NCBI GenBank assembly: GCA_937924855.1 | Contig: CALEYQ010000063.1 | Location: 39,171-103,170, forward strand | From: an uncultured Bacteroidota bacterium | Lineage (GTDB): Bacteria > Bacteroidota > Bacteroidia > JADZBD01 | Direction: 5' to 3' | Length of the DNA: 64,000 bases | Shown: positions 44,210 to 54,207 of the stretch, piece by piece | How the letters are laid out: each line of letters starts with the position of its first letter | Position numbering within the stretch: the first letter of the stretch is position 1 | Position numbers and translations under genes: made by a program | The notes under the pieces: generated by a model | The model's input: only the letters and a program-made list of their open reading frames with translations | Database searches by the model: none | Told to the model about the DNA's origin: nothing

Positions 44210-47200
44210 ATGCATTTAACCATAAGAATGGCATGGCACGATAGCAACTGGAACGGCAAAGTTTGCTGCGATCCAGAGGGCAATACCTATTGCACGGGTG
44301 CCCATTCTTTACTTTCCGGCAGAATTGAAAAGCGAAAAAATCTGGCTGTTGAAAATGCTGCCAAAGACCAATATGTAGCTGATAAATTTAGTGCCGATGG
44401 TGTTCCACCCTGCTATTGGAGCATCAACGCCTTTAGCGACCGTGATTTTAAAGTAGAGCATCATCATGCTTTTCGTTGGGTAAAGCATACCATTCCCGAT
44501 ACAATAAAACCCTATTCTGTTTTTACCTGGCCTTTCAAATTGTCGTTTGTGCATACTGATGAAGCCAAGGAGGTTCACGGCAATTACTGGCCCGATTTGG
44601 AGCAACGCATCAAAGACTTTACGGGCAAGTTTAAGAAAGACGAAAGCATCATTTTCTTTTATGCCAATTACGACAATCCTGTTTCGGCTGATGATATGAA
44701 GTATTTGCTGCTGGGGGCTTCGGTGGTCAATGAAGCGGTAATGCCTGAACATTTTCCATTCACCAAGCAGGAACTGGACAGAATGGGAAAAGGCAAAGCC
44801 GGCACACCCATGAAAAACTTCCCGACATTGAACTGGTCAGTGCAGGTTACGCATCAAAACGACAAAGCCGTATTGCTGCCTTACAAAGAGTACATCAACC
44901 ACGTAGAGCAATATCCCGAAGAGTTTGAGAAACTGAACGACATCAAAGTGGTTATAGATGAACCGTCACTGGTTCGCAGTTTCAAGTATGTGGCTATGGA
45001 TATTGACGATGATAAGTGTTTGTATCTGTTGTATAAACTCCGCAAAGCCATATTCAAAATCAGGGAGCACAACCGGCAAGTGGTAACACACAACCTGGAG
45101 GAAGAAGAAAAGCGGCTGGATGCCATGATTGAAATGGTATGGAAACGAAGGGGCATTTATCCATCGCTGCAAAGAGTATTGAAGTATTTCCTGAAGAAAG
45201 ATTGCACCGCTTTATCAAATGCCATCAAATTCATATTAAGCAAAGATTTTGATTTGATGCAATGCTTTGAAGCCATAGCCAAAGATGAAATTCCGGAAGC
45301 ACTGGATGATCATGCAGATGATTTGGATGACCTTTTTGGAAAAGCAGAATTCAAAAGGCATTACAAGGCATTTTTGAAACTTTCGCTATTCAATCTGACC
45401 GAACATCAAATCAAGGAAATCATTACTCAATACCATGATGAGATCATCAAAGGACTGGAAAACAATCCCTATCTTATTTATGAATATTACGAACCCAATC
45501 CGCCCAAAAACGAGTTGGACATTCCGGATTTGGTAGATGAACCGATAGATGTTTACAAGATAGATGTGGGCATGATACCCGACAGCCGTTTTGTAAAGCG
45601 GCATCGCAAAATTCAAAACATCCGGGAATCCAGTCCTGAACGCATCCGCAGTTTAATGATTGAATACCTGTGGAGTTTGGAAAGTGCAGGACATACCTAT
45701 GACAATCTTCGCAGCATCATTAAAAATATCAAAGAGCATCCGCTTATTTTCCATACCGAAGCCAGCATAGATGAAAACGGCATTCTTGATTTGGAGGATG
45801 CCTACAAAAGTCATTTCCAAGAACGATTGCACATTGAACCGATTGAACAGGAAAAATACATTTACCTGAAAGAATTGTATCGTGCAGAAGAACGCATAAA
45901 GGAGAAGATTGTAAAACTCATCAACAGGAAGCCACATCCTGACACCAGCCCCGATTTTAAAAAACATATTGATGACAGCGTAACGGATTTAAAAAAGAAA
46001 ATTAAAGACTTTGACGAAACGCTGTTCAGGGCAGAAAGGCGAAAGTTGTATGAGAATATTTTTTCTCAATCCCTGTTTTTGCTCACGGGTAAACCCGGTT
46101 CGGGAAAGACTTATGAAACGAGCCATGTCATCAAACATTTGAAGTCATTGAATCAAGGACTTGAAATATTAGCACCAACCGGAAAAGCCGCTTTACGCAT
46201 TTCAGAAAACATTAAAAACAATACAGGGCTTGAGATAAAAGCCAATACCATTGACCGCTACATTTTTGAAAACGGCTTTTGGTGGGCTTATGAAGATTGG
46301 GACAGGCTGCACCATTTGCCGGAGAACGAAAAGTTGACGGTCACCAACTTAATTATTGACGAAAGCTCAATGATCGATTTGCAGAAACTTTACATCCTGT
46401 TTTCCATAATCAAGTTCACTGATGAATATCCGAAGCGAATCATTTTTGTAGGCGATGAAAACCAGTTGCCACCAATCGGCTTTGGCAAACCTTTCCATGA
46501 TATCATCAGCCATGTAGTTTCAAAAGAGACCTTGTTTGAAAAGCACTACATCCACCTTTCAACCAACTGCCGTCAGGAAAATGACTTGAACATCATTAAA
46601 CTGGCAGAAGCTTTCTCAGATAAGACCAGATACTTTGAGGAATCTCTGAATTTGCTGTATAAAAAAGGTAAAGTTTCTGAAGGCCTTGAAATTTACTATT
46701 GGAAATCAAAAGAGGAACTACAAAAGGCGATTAAAGACCGAGTTCAAAGTCTGATGATTGAAGAACTCACTCATGAAGTGACGAATACCGATAAGAGAAT
46801 AAAGGAAGAAACTGTGGAGGCAAATAAAGAATTTTTGAAAAAGCGAAAAGGGCTTTTGGAAAATGCTTTGAAGGCGGGAACGGATATTCAGCGGTTTAAT
46901 CTGTTGCATGGTTTATATGAAAATGGTTATGTGCCTTTTGTGGACTATGATTTCAGAAAGACATTGATGCTGGAAAATCTCCAGTTATTAAGTCCCTATC
47001 GTCCGGGATTCTTTGGTGTTTTGGGCTTAAACAAACTGATTCAAAAAGAATTCAGGGACACTTCATTCAAAGACCCTGACACCGCTTTTTATCATGCGGA
47101 TAAACTAATCAGGGTTTCCAATTACTACACAGGCTATGGCAGAAATAAATCCCTTGTGTTGTCAAATGGTTCCATTGGTGTATTGAACAACCACAAAGGA

Positions 47201-47923
47201 GGAGAAACCAAATACTATTTCAGGGATGCAGACTTTGTTTTGAAGTGGGTGGACGATGAAGAACAATTCGATTTAGCTTATTCTATTACTGTTCACAAGT
47301 CGCAGGGAAGCGATTTCAGCAATGTGTTTTTGGTAATACCCAATAAGCTGAACATGCTGAACAAGGAACTTATTTATACAGCACTCACCCGTTCCAAGCA
47401 AAGACTTTTCTTATTCATTTACGATGAGAAGGAAAACCTGCTGGTGAAATCAAAAGGTGTTTCTGCATTGCTAACAAGGCAATCATCCATTTTTGAAAAG
47501 CCGGAAGACAAGCGATTGAAATATTACCCGAGAAAAGGCGAAAAACCGGTAAGGTCTAAAGGCGAATACATCATACACAAAGCTCTTCAACGAAGCGGAT
47601 TGAAATTTGAATACGAAGAAGAGTTGAGATTAGAGAAATTAACATTCCCTATCCATCCTGATTTTGTTATCAAACTCGAAGACGGAACCAAGATTTATTG
47701 GGAGCATTTGGGCATGCTTGACACCCGGAAATATTTCAACGATTGGATGAAGCGCAAGAAAGATTATAACGAGCACAACCTTTTTGATTTTGTAGTAACC
47801 ACCGATGATATGAATGGAATAAAAGAAGAAGAACTGGACAAGGTGATTGACGATATCAGAAACAAGAAATTAAAACAGACTTTGGAGAATAGATTTTCAA
47901 ATCATCATTATCAGTTATACTAA
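44210..47923 (+). CDS. Large RecD-like SF1 helicase with C-terminal PD-(D/E)XK-like domain
   Basis: A 1,237-residue protein within the restriction operon. The N-terminal 600 residues have no domain I know; they begin MHLTIRMAWHDSNWNGKVCC, followed by PEGNTYCTGAHS. The helicase core has Walker A LLTGKPGSGKTYETSHVI near residue 625, APTGKAALRISENI, Walker B LIIDESSMID, FVGDENQLPP and the C-terminal YSITVHKSQGSDFSNVFLVIP / ELIYTALTRSKQRLFLF, all as in RecD/UvrD-type SF1B helicases. At about 1,115-1,190, RSKGEYIIHKALQRSGLKFEYEEELRL and HPDFVIKLEDGTKIYWEHLGML fit a PD-(D/E)XK-like nuclease. It lies 13 bases after hsdS and overlaps hsdR by one base. Confidence 0.85.
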   Translation: MHLTIRMAWHDSNWNGKVCCDPEGNTYCTGAHSLLSGRIEKRKNLAVENAAKDQYVADKFSADGVPPCYWSINAFSDRDFKVEHHHAFRWVKHTIPDTIKPYSVFTWPFKLSFVHTDEAKEVHGNYWPDLEQRIKDFTGKFKKDESIIFFYANYDNPVSADDMKYLLLGASVVNEAVMPEHFPFTKQELDRMGKGKAGTPMKNFPTLNWSVQVTHQNDKAVLLPYKEYINHVEQYPEEFEKLNDIKVVIDEPSLVRSFKYVAMDIDDDKCLYLLYKLRKAIFKIREHNRQVVTHNLEEEEKRLDAMIEMVWKRRGIYPSLQRVLKYFLKKDCTALSNAIKFILSKDFDLMQCFEAIAKDEIPEALDDHADDLDDLFGKAEFKRHYKAFLKLSLFNLTEHQIKEIITQYHDEIIKGLENNPYLIYEYYEPNPPKNELDIPDLVDEPIDVYKIDVGMIPDSRFVKRHRKIQNIRESSPERIRSLMIEYLWSLESAGHTYDNLRSIIKNIKEHPLIFHTEASIDENGILDLEDAYKSHFQERLHIEPIEQEKYIYLKELYRAEERIKEKIVKLINRKPHPDTSPDFKKHIDDSVTDLKKKIKDFDETLFRAERRKLYENIFSQSLFLLTGKPGSGKTYETSHVIKHLKSLNQGLEILAPTGKAALRISENIKNNTGLEIKANTIDRYIFENGFWWAYEDWDRLHHLPENEKLTVTNLIIDESSMIDLQKLYILFSIIKFTDEYPKRIIFVGDENQLPPIGFGKPFHDIISHVVSKETLFEKHYIHLSTNCRQENDLNIIKLAEAFSDKTRYFEESLNLLYKKGKVSEGLEIYYWKSKEELQKAIKDRVQSLMIEELTHEVTNTDKRIKEETVEANKEFLKKRKGLLENALKAGTDIQRFNLLHGLYENGYVPFVDYDFRKTLMLENLQLLSPYRPGFFGVLGLNKLIQKEFRDTSFKDPDTAFYHADKLIRVSNYYTGYGRNKSLVLSNGSIGVLNNHKGGETKYYFRDADFVLKWVDDEEQFDLAYSITVHKSQGSDFSNVFLVIPNKLNMLNKELIYTALTRSKQRLFLFIYDEKENLLVKSKGVSALLTRQSSIFEKPEDKRLKYYPRKGEKPVRSKGEYIIHKALQRSGLKFEYEEELRLEKLTFPIHPDFVIKLEDGTKIYWEHLGMLDTRKYFNDWMKRKKDYNEHNLFDFVVTTDDMNGIKEEELDKVIDDIRNKKLKQTLENRFSNHHYQLY

Positions 47924-50900
47924 TGACAGCAGATAAAACACCACCACATGTAAGGATGGACGAAAAAAACCATGTGGAAGAGCCGTTTCTTCACCAGTTG
48001 GAAACCATGCCCGGCTTGCATTGGAAAGTGCTGCGTTTGGACAATTATCAGGCACCCGAAGAAACCCAACGCACTGAGTTTTCGCAAGTCATCATCAAAG
48101 ATGAGTTGGCTACTGCCATAAAGAAAATAAACCCTTGGTTGGAAGATGACCAGGTGCAGGAAGTAATAGATAAAATAACCCGTTTTGAAGGTGAGAACCT
48201 GCTGCAAAACAATGAACTTGCCCTCCAACTGCTGCTGAAAGGCACATCAGTAAGCGAAAACAGAAAAACAGGAGAAAAATCTCCTGATGTAGCGATTGTA
48301 GATTTTGACAGACCGGAAAACAACAGCTATGTGGCTGTATCGCAATTCAAGGTCCGCATACCCGGCACAGACAAGCATATTTATCCCGATATTATTTGCT
48401 TTTTGAACGGTTTGCCCGTGGTGGTGATTGAAGCTAAATCACCCAAAGCGAAAGAGCCCATACCGGAAGCCATTGACCAGTTGATGCGGTATTGCGAGCA
48501 ACGCAATTACCAGCGCGAGGGAAATAAATCGCTATTTTATTTCAACCAGTTTATTGTAGCCACCAGTCGTCAAAAGGCAAAGTTTGGCACCATTACCACC
48601 ACTATTGAAAAACACTTTTACCGCTGGACAGACCCCTTCCCCGCCACCATTGACGAACTCATTAACTATTGCAATCCACAAAAGCATTTGTTTGTTGACG
48701 AGCAAAACAATGATGATGGCATAGAACCGGCACAACGCACATCACCCAACGACCAGCAACGCCTGGTTCACGGCATGTTGAAGCCCGAGAACTTATTGAG
48801 CATTATTCGCAGCTTTTCCGTTTTTAGCACCGACAGCAAAGGCAATGTTGTTCGCATTGTAGGAAGATACCAACAGTTTCGCGCAGTAAAGAAAACGGTT
48901 CACCAACTGCTAAACGGCACAAACAAACACGAAAGAGGTGGCATCATTTGGCATACACAAGGTTCAGGAAAATCACTGACAATGATTTTTCTCATTAGGG
49001 AAATGTGGTTACACCCCAAATTACAGTCGTATAAAATCGTTTTGCTAACAGACAGAACACAGCTCGATGATCAAATAAAAGAAACCGCACAGGGTGTTGG
49101 ATTTACCATTAACGACCCAAATACAATTTCAAAAGTTAAAACTGCTTTGCGTTCAAATTCATCTGAAATTGTTTCGTGTATGATTCATAAGTTTCAGGAG
49201 CGCGAATTGGCAGAAGCTTTTCCCGAATTGAACAAAAGTGAAAATATCTTGATATTGACTGACGAAGCTCACCGTTCACAGTACTCGCTTTTAGGTGCAA
49301 ATCTTGATCGCGCTTTACCTAACGCCACCAGAATCGCCTTTACTGGGACACCAATAGAAAAAACTGAAGAAACCTTTGGTGATTATATTGACAAATACAC
49401 TATGAGGCAAGCCATCAAGGATGGCGTAACGCTTGAGATTGTATATGAAGGTAGAACCCATAATGCTGAAGTCGAAGACAAAGCTGGAGCTGACGCAAAA
49501 TTTGAAGATGTGTTCAGCGATTACAACCTGAATGAACGGCTACAGCTTTTGGGTTTTGGATCAAGAGAAGCTTATTTGGAGGCAAAAGAAACCATAAAAG
49601 ACAAAGCCAAAGACATGATGCGGCACTATATGTCGCAAGTGTTTCCTAATGGTTTCAAAGCTCAAATCGTAACCTGTTCAAAAGAAGCAGCACACAGATA
49701 CTATGAGGCAATTAAAGAAGAAATTAATAACCTTGTTACTGAACTTAAAATCAACAATCCAAACAATATCAATATTGATGTGTTGGAAAACATGAAAGCC
49801 GAAGTGGTGCTTTCATCGGCTCACAACGACCCACCACATATTAAAGAACTAAGTGATAGCAGTAAGAACAAAGAAAAAATCGCCAGTTTTAAAATCCCGT
49901 TCGGCAAAGAAAAGGATGGAGTAAAAGGTGACGTAGGCGTTTTAATTGTTTGCGATATGTTGCTGACCGGTTTCGATGCTCCGATTGAGCAAGTGATGTA
50001 TTTGGATAAAGTTATTGTTGCGCATAACCTATTACAAGCCATAGCGCGGGTTAATCGCGTTGACAATGATGATAAAGATGTTGGCTTTATTGTGGACTAC
50101 GTGGGCATTGGACACCATTTGAAAAAAGCTCTGGACGTTTATTTTGAAAAAGAACAGCAAGAAGTGTTAAGCTGTATTACTGATCCGACAGAGTTATTCA
50201 AGGAGCTTGAAACTACCCATAATGAAGTTTGGAAGATATTCAAGCAAAATGGCATCGATGACCTTTCTGATTCAGACGCTTTCTATGACTTATTTTATGA
50301 TGAGGATATTCGTTTTAAATTCATTGATGCTCATCGGAAGTTCATGCGAGCCATTGATAATGTTTTCCCACGTAAAGAGGCTCTGGACTATGTAAAAGAC
50401 ATGTTCCGTTTCACGGAACTGAATGTATTGGCAGGACAACATTTCAGGGATTCGCGTATGAGTATGAAAGGTATTCCAGCCAAATTGCGAAGCATTACTG
50501 ATGAATTTCTGAAATCACGAGGCATTGAGCAAAGAGTTGAGCCCATTTCCATCATGGATGAAAACTTTTTTGATCACGTAAAAACGAAGCAACGCACAAA
50601 GACCAAAGCAGCAGAAGTAGAACACGCCATTCGCCACTTCATTGACATAAACATAAACGAAGATCCTGAATTGTATGCTTCTTTTGCAGAAGCTTTGGCC
50701 GAAATACTTCGGGAGTTTAAAAACAACTGGGATGAGATTTATAGGCGTTTGGAAGAGCTGCGGAAAAAAATTATTGACAAGGAAAAAGAACCCACCTATG
50801 GTTTGCACCGCAAAAAGCAAATGCCCTTTTTCCGTATCTTCAAGAAAGAATTTTACGGAGATAAATCTGATTTAAGCGATGATGAAATCACCGTTTTAGT

Positions 50901-51135
50901 CGGTCTTACAAAAGAAGTCTTTGAAAAGGTAAGGCTGGAGATAGGCGCCATAGGCTTTTGGCGTAATATCCCTTCACAAAACCGATTAAAAGGCGAGATT
51001 GTTGATATTCTCATATCAGAAGAGCAAGGGTTAATGAAGAACATTCCGGGTATTTTTGGAAAAAGAAACGAAATCGCTTCCAGAATAATGGAACTGGCTA
51101 AATCCAATCACGATATAATTTTATACGCTGAGTAA
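47923..51135 (+). CDS. hsdR: Type I restriction endonuclease subunit HsdR
   Basis: A 1,070-residue restriction and translocation subunit. The N-terminal nuclease domain has YPDIICFLNGLPVVVIEAKSP (PD...EAK catalytic motif near 155-175). The translocase has Walker A WHTQGSGKSLTMIFLI near 348, DEAH-type ILTDEAHRSQYS near 447, TGTPIEKTE near 473 and QAIARVNRV near 705. The rest is the helical HsdR C-terminus that binds HsdM/HsdS. It cleaves unmodified DNA at a distance after ATP-driven translocation. All key motifs are intact. The start ATG overlaps the preceding stop. Confidence 0.95.
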   Translation: MTADKTPPHVRMDEKNHVEEPFLHQLETMPGLHWKVLRLDNYQAPEETQRTEFSQVIIKDELATAIKKINPWLEDDQVQEVIDKITRFEGENLLQNNELALQLLLKGTSVSENRKTGEKSPDVAIVDFDRPENNSYVAVSQFKVRIPGTDKHIYPDIICFLNGLPVVVIEAKSPKAKEPIPEAIDQLMRYCEQRNYQREGNKSLFYFNQFIVATSRQKAKFGTITTTIEKHFYRWTDPFPATIDELINYCNPQKHLFVDEQNNDDGIEPAQRTSPNDQQRLVHGMLKPENLLSIIRSFSVFSTDSKGNVVRIVGRYQQFRAVKKTVHQLLNGTNKHERGGIIWHTQGSGKSLTMIFLIREMWLHPKLQSYKIVLLTDRTQLDDQIKETAQGVGFTINDPNTISKVKTALRSNSSEIVSCMIHKFQERELAEAFPELNKSENILILTDEAHRSQYSLLGANLDRALPNATRIAFTGTPIEKTEETFGDYIDKYTMRQAIKDGVTLEIVYEGRTHNAEVEDKAGADAKFEDVFSDYNLNERLQLLGFGSREAYLEAKETIKDKAKDMMRHYMSQVFPNGFKAQIVTCSKEAAHRYYEAIKEEINNLVTELKINNPNNINIDVLENMKAEVVLSSAHNDPPHIKELSDSSKNKEKIASFKIPFGKEKDGVKGDVGVLIVCDMLLTGFDAPIEQVMYLDKVIVAHNLLQAIARVNRVDNDDKDVGFIVDYVGIGHHLKKALDVYFEKEQQEVLSCITDPTELFKELETTHNEVWKIFKQNGIDDLSDSDAFYDLFYDEDIRFKFIDAHRKFMRAIDNVFPRKEALDYVKDMFRFTELNVLAGQHFRDSRMSMKGIPAKLRSITDEFLKSRGIEQRVEPISIMDENFFDHVKTKQRTKTKAAEVEHAIRHFIDININEDPELYASFAEALAEILREFKNNWDEIYRRLEELRKKIIDKEKEPTYGLHRKKQMPFFRIFKKEFYGDKSDLSDDEITVLVGLTKEVFEKVRLEIGAIGFWRNIPSQNRLKGEIVDILISEEQGLMKNIPGIFGKRNEIASRIMELAKSNHDIILYAE

Positions 51136-51137
51136 CT

Positions 51138-51812
51138 ATGCAAATTGAGTATTCCATAAAATATTCCAACCGCAAAACACTCAGTATAATTATCGAGCGT
51201 GATAGACGTGTTGTTGTTCGTGCGCCCATGAATACAAGCAAAGAACTAATCGAAAAAGAAATCAGCAAAAGAAAGTTCTTGCTGTTTCAGAAAATAAATC
51301 ATCCGCAGAAATATGAAATTCCCAAACCGAAAAAAGAGTTTGTATCAGGAGAATCATTATTGTTTTTAGGCAAACATCATAAACTTGAAGTGGTTTCGGA
51401 TGAAAATGAGGGAATCCTGTTTGACAATAAATTTTACATCAGTAAAGCAAACCAAAATAAGGCAGATCAGCTATTCAGAAAATGGTACATGAAGCAGGCC
51501 GAGGAGAAGATCATTCCAAAAGCAAAACTCCACGCCAGGAACATAGGTGTCCATTACAAAGCCATCAAAATTCTGGATTTGAAATATCGCTGGGGTTCCT
51601 GCACGCCAAAAGATAATATCAACTTCAACTGGAGACTGGTTAAAGCCCCGGTTTACGTAATTAATTATATTATCGTTCACGAACTGGCTCATCTAATTGA
51701 GCCAAACCACACACCCAAATTTTGGAACATTGTTTCGGTTCAGTTACCCCATTATAACAAAGCAAAAGACTGGTTGAAAGATAATGGGCACTTGCTCGAA
51801 TGCGAGTTCTAA
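51138..51812 (+). CDS. YgjP-like (DUF45/M48) metallopeptidase
   Basis: A 224-residue protein with the zinc motif VHELAHLIEPNH (His181-Glu-Leu-Ala-His) and the family signature LKYRWGSCTPKDNINFNWRL. The N-terminus (KYSNRKTLSIIIERDRRVVVRAP) is also typical. Genes of this type often follow type I restriction operons, and this one begins two bases after hsdR. Its role in the system is not known; turnover of HsdR or a partner is inference. Confidence 0.9.
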   Translation: MQIEYSIKYSNRKTLSIIIERDRRVVVRAPMNTSKELIEKEISKRKFLLFQKINHPQKYEIPKPKKEFVSGESLLFLGKHHKLEVVSDENEGILFDNKFYISKANQNKADQLFRKWYMKQAEEKIIPKAKLHARNIGVHYKAIKILDLKYRWGSCTPKDNINFNWRLVKAPVYVINYIIVHELAHLIEPNHTPKFWNIVSVQLPHYNKAKDWLKDNGHLLECEF

Positions 51813-51823
51813 ATTAATTTTCG

Positions 51824-52411
51824 TCATAGTTTCATATACACATCAGCAATCTGCTTTTCAGTAATGCCAATGTATTTTCTGGTAACACGTATACTCGAAT
51901 GTGAAAATATTTCGGACAGATATATTAAGGCTCTTTCACTTTTATTATCCATCTCCCACACCCGCTTCCCAAATGTCTTGCGAAGGGTATGGGTTGACCC
52001 GTTCTGAACCCTCACATTATACCGCGTAAATATTTTGTGAAGTTGTCTGTTGGCAAACTGAATGGAGATGGGTTCGCCTATCCTATTTGAAAAGATATAC
52101 GAATCCTCCATAAACTGACCTTGTCTGGTTAATTCATCTGCAACAAACTTGAACGCATCCCGCAGATATTGATTAAGAGTTAATCTCCTCTTTTTACCAG
52201 TCTTTTTTTCTATTACTGTCAGAACTTCTTTATTCATTACTTCTGACCATTTCAACCGAAGAATATCTCCAGCCCTTAAGCCGAGATAGCATCCGGCAGC
52301 TATAAACAAGTATTCACGGTATTGACCATCATTCCGTAATCGTGTTAAAAGTCCCAGCATTGTATTCCACTCAATGCCCGAAGTAACTGTAGTTCTTTCT
52401 TTTATGCTCAT
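51824..52411 (-). CDS. Short tyrosine recombinase (FimB/FimE size)
   Basis: A 195-residue catalytic domain of the tyrosine recombinase family without the usual N-terminal core-binding domain. The catalytic residues are visible: Arg in CYLGLRAGDILRL, Lys in EKKTGKKRRL, His/Arg in HTLRKTFGKRVW, His in FSHSSIRVTRKYIGI and the final Tyr there. Its size and compactness match inversion-type recombinases (FimB/FimE) rather than integrases. It converges with the metallopeptidase gene and faces the inverted GTTTCACTTT repeats at 52,456-52,563. Confidence 0.85.
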   Translation of the reverse strand: MSIKERTTVTSGIEWNTMLGLLTRLRNDGQYREYLFIAAGCYLGLRAGDILRLKWSEVMNKEVLTVIEKKTGKKRRLTLNQYLRDAFKFVADELTRQGQFMEDSYIFSNRIGEPISIQFANRQLHKIFTRYNVRVQNGSTHTLRKTFGKRVWEMDNKSERALIYLSEIFSHSSIRVTRKYIGITEKQIADVYMKL

Positions 52412-52455
52412 AGTAATAAATATTGATTTGAGCTAATCTACCAAACGAGTTGACA

Positions 52456-52563
52456 AGTTTCACTTTCTGCACAAAGTGAAACTGAATGCTGAATTGCCAC
52501 TGTTTGGCTTTCAACAGCTTATGGTTTATCCGTCTTATCCTGTCATATTTTTTGTTTCACTTT
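52456..52563. repeat. GTTTCACTTT repeats upstream of the PolA-like gene
   Basis: An 11-base perfect inverted repeat, AGTTTCACTTT (52,456-52,466) and AAAGTGAAACT (52,473-52,483), with a 6-base spacer. A third copy GTTTCACTTT lies at 52,554-52,563, twenty bases before the gene's ATG. The intergenic place suits an operator, a replication origin or a recombinase site. Confidence 0.65.
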
Positions 52564-52582
52564 CATCACAAGGACGCAATTA

Positions 52583-54004
52583 ATGAAACCGTTTCGGACT
52601 AAACCCACCTTAACTGTAAGAATCTGGAAATATATAGAAGGAAAGAGTGAAACATTTCTACCACCTCGAAATATACTTTCCGTTATGAAAACATACTACA
52701 TACCCGAAGGATTAGACATAGACACAATCCTAAAACAACATCCCGTGTCTTTTAAATGGCACCCTGATTACTTTGCATATCTGTTGGGACAGATCAACGA
52801 GGTAGCCTCTAATATCCGGGACACGATCGATGATGATGGCTATGTGCCGTTATATGCCCCATTCCTTAAGCTAAGAGTTCATAATTACAATGAGTACATG
52901 GATTATCTGGTTGATGCAGGTATCATCGAAAGAACCGACACATACCAGGCAGGAGAACGAAGCAAAGGTTATCGCTTTGCACTGCCCTACAGAAATCAAC
53001 CTTTGAAACCTGTTCAAATATCAAAGTACACACTGCTGAAAAAAATCAAAGCGCAAAACGCCTATGACAAGGGGATGAAGGCAAAGTATGATTACCTGTA
53101 TAAGTGGTTTACTCCTGAACTGACAATCGACTTCAACAAGGCAGAAGAAGCACTCGAATTGATTAAAATTGAAAACATACTACGGTGTAAACCTAACCCG
53201 TTCGAGAAATATAACGCCCACTGGACAACCGCAGCCAAAATACGCGACAAAGAATTTCACTTCAGAGTGGACACGGTAGCCGGCCGCTTACACACAAACC
53301 TGACCACATTGAAAAAAGAGTTACGTCCGTTTATTAGTTATGACGGAATGACTCTGGCAAGCATTGATGTTGTGTCATCCCAACCCACACTGATATCTGC
53401 ATTACTGTCGCCAACATTTTATGAAAAGCATGGTGACGAAACAGTTTCATTTTTGGACACAATTGCACCGATAAGAAAAATGATTGATTTGCCCTCGGTT
53501 TGGAAACATATAAAAGAAAACTATCCGGACACGGAACTGTTCAGAACGGATGCTCTGAATGATTTTTATACTTCATTTCAGAAAAGAGTAGGCGAAAAGA
53601 TCAACGGATATGAAGTAAGCCGCGGTGATATAAAGAAATCGGTATTTCAGGTTTTGTACAGTCATAACAATTTCATAAACCAGAAGAATGCCTGGCTTAA
53701 ACGACTGTTTAAGGAAACGTATCCCGGAACATATTCAATTTTGGAGGCATTTAAGAAAGAACCAAAGGCATTACCGCTGCTTATGCAAAATCTGGAAGCC
53801 CAGTTGGTTTTAGATCGCGTAGCAAAGGCTGCCGCTAAGCATGCACCCGGCATGCCCCTATTTACGGTGCACGACAGTATAGTCGTTCCGTTTAAAGAAG
53901 CGGGCTGGTGTATGGAATTGTTCAGGAATGTGTATAAAAACACTATTGGGATTATCCCAAATTTAAGAGTGGAGATATGGGCTCACTCTCAACAATCCAC
54001 CTGA
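52583..54004 (+). CDS. Divergent family-A-DNA-polymerase-like protein
   Basis: A 473-residue protein. Its C-terminal half carries a minimal PolA palm: RLHTNLTTLKKELRPFI, then motif A-like LASIDVVSSQPTLISALL (Asp near 258), motif B-like RGDIKKSVFQVLYSHN (near 350) and motif C-like PLFTVHDSIVVPF (His-Asp near 429). No exonuclease domain is present. The N-terminal half (IDTILKQHPVSFKWHPDYFAYLLGQINEV; LRVHNYNEYMDYLVDAGIIERTDTY) looks like a DNA-binding/winged region. It could be a primer-extending polymerase or an inactive relative that starts element replication. Gene orientation is opposite to the true polymerase at 54,208. Confidence 0.65.
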   Translation: MKPFRTKPTLTVRIWKYIEGKSETFLPPRNILSVMKTYYIPEGLDIDTILKQHPVSFKWHPDYFAYLLGQINEVASNIRDTIDDDGYVPLYAPFLKLRVHNYNEYMDYLVDAGIIERTDTYQAGERSKGYRFALPYRNQPLKPVQISKYTLLKKIKAQNAYDKGMKAKYDYLYKWFTPELTIDFNKAEEALELIKIENILRCKPNPFEKYNAHWTTAAKIRDKEFHFRVDTVAGRLHTNLTTLKKELRPFISYDGMTLASIDVVSSQPTLISALLSPTFYEKHGDETVSFLDTIAPIRKMIDLPSVWKHIKENYPDTELFRTDALNDFYTSFQKRVGEKINGYEVSRGDIKKSVFQVLYSHNNFINQKNAWLKRLFKETYPGTYSILEAFKKEPKALPLLMQNLEAQLVLDRVAKAAAKHAPGMPLFTVHDSIVVPFKEAGWCMELFRNVYKNTIGIIPNLRVEIWAHSQQST

Positions 54005-54207
54005 TGTTCACTTCTAAGGGTCATGTGTTTTGGAGTCTTGGGGTCTGTGGTCTTAAAGTTTAAAAGTATTGGTAGTAGTAAAAAAAAAAAAAAAGAGATG
54101 ACAGGTGTGTACCTATGTTTCCAAAAAATAAAAAAGAGAAAGGGTGCCCACCCATTTTACCATTTTGGATATCACTTTATCACTTTATGGGTTGTTGCCT
54201 GGGGACA

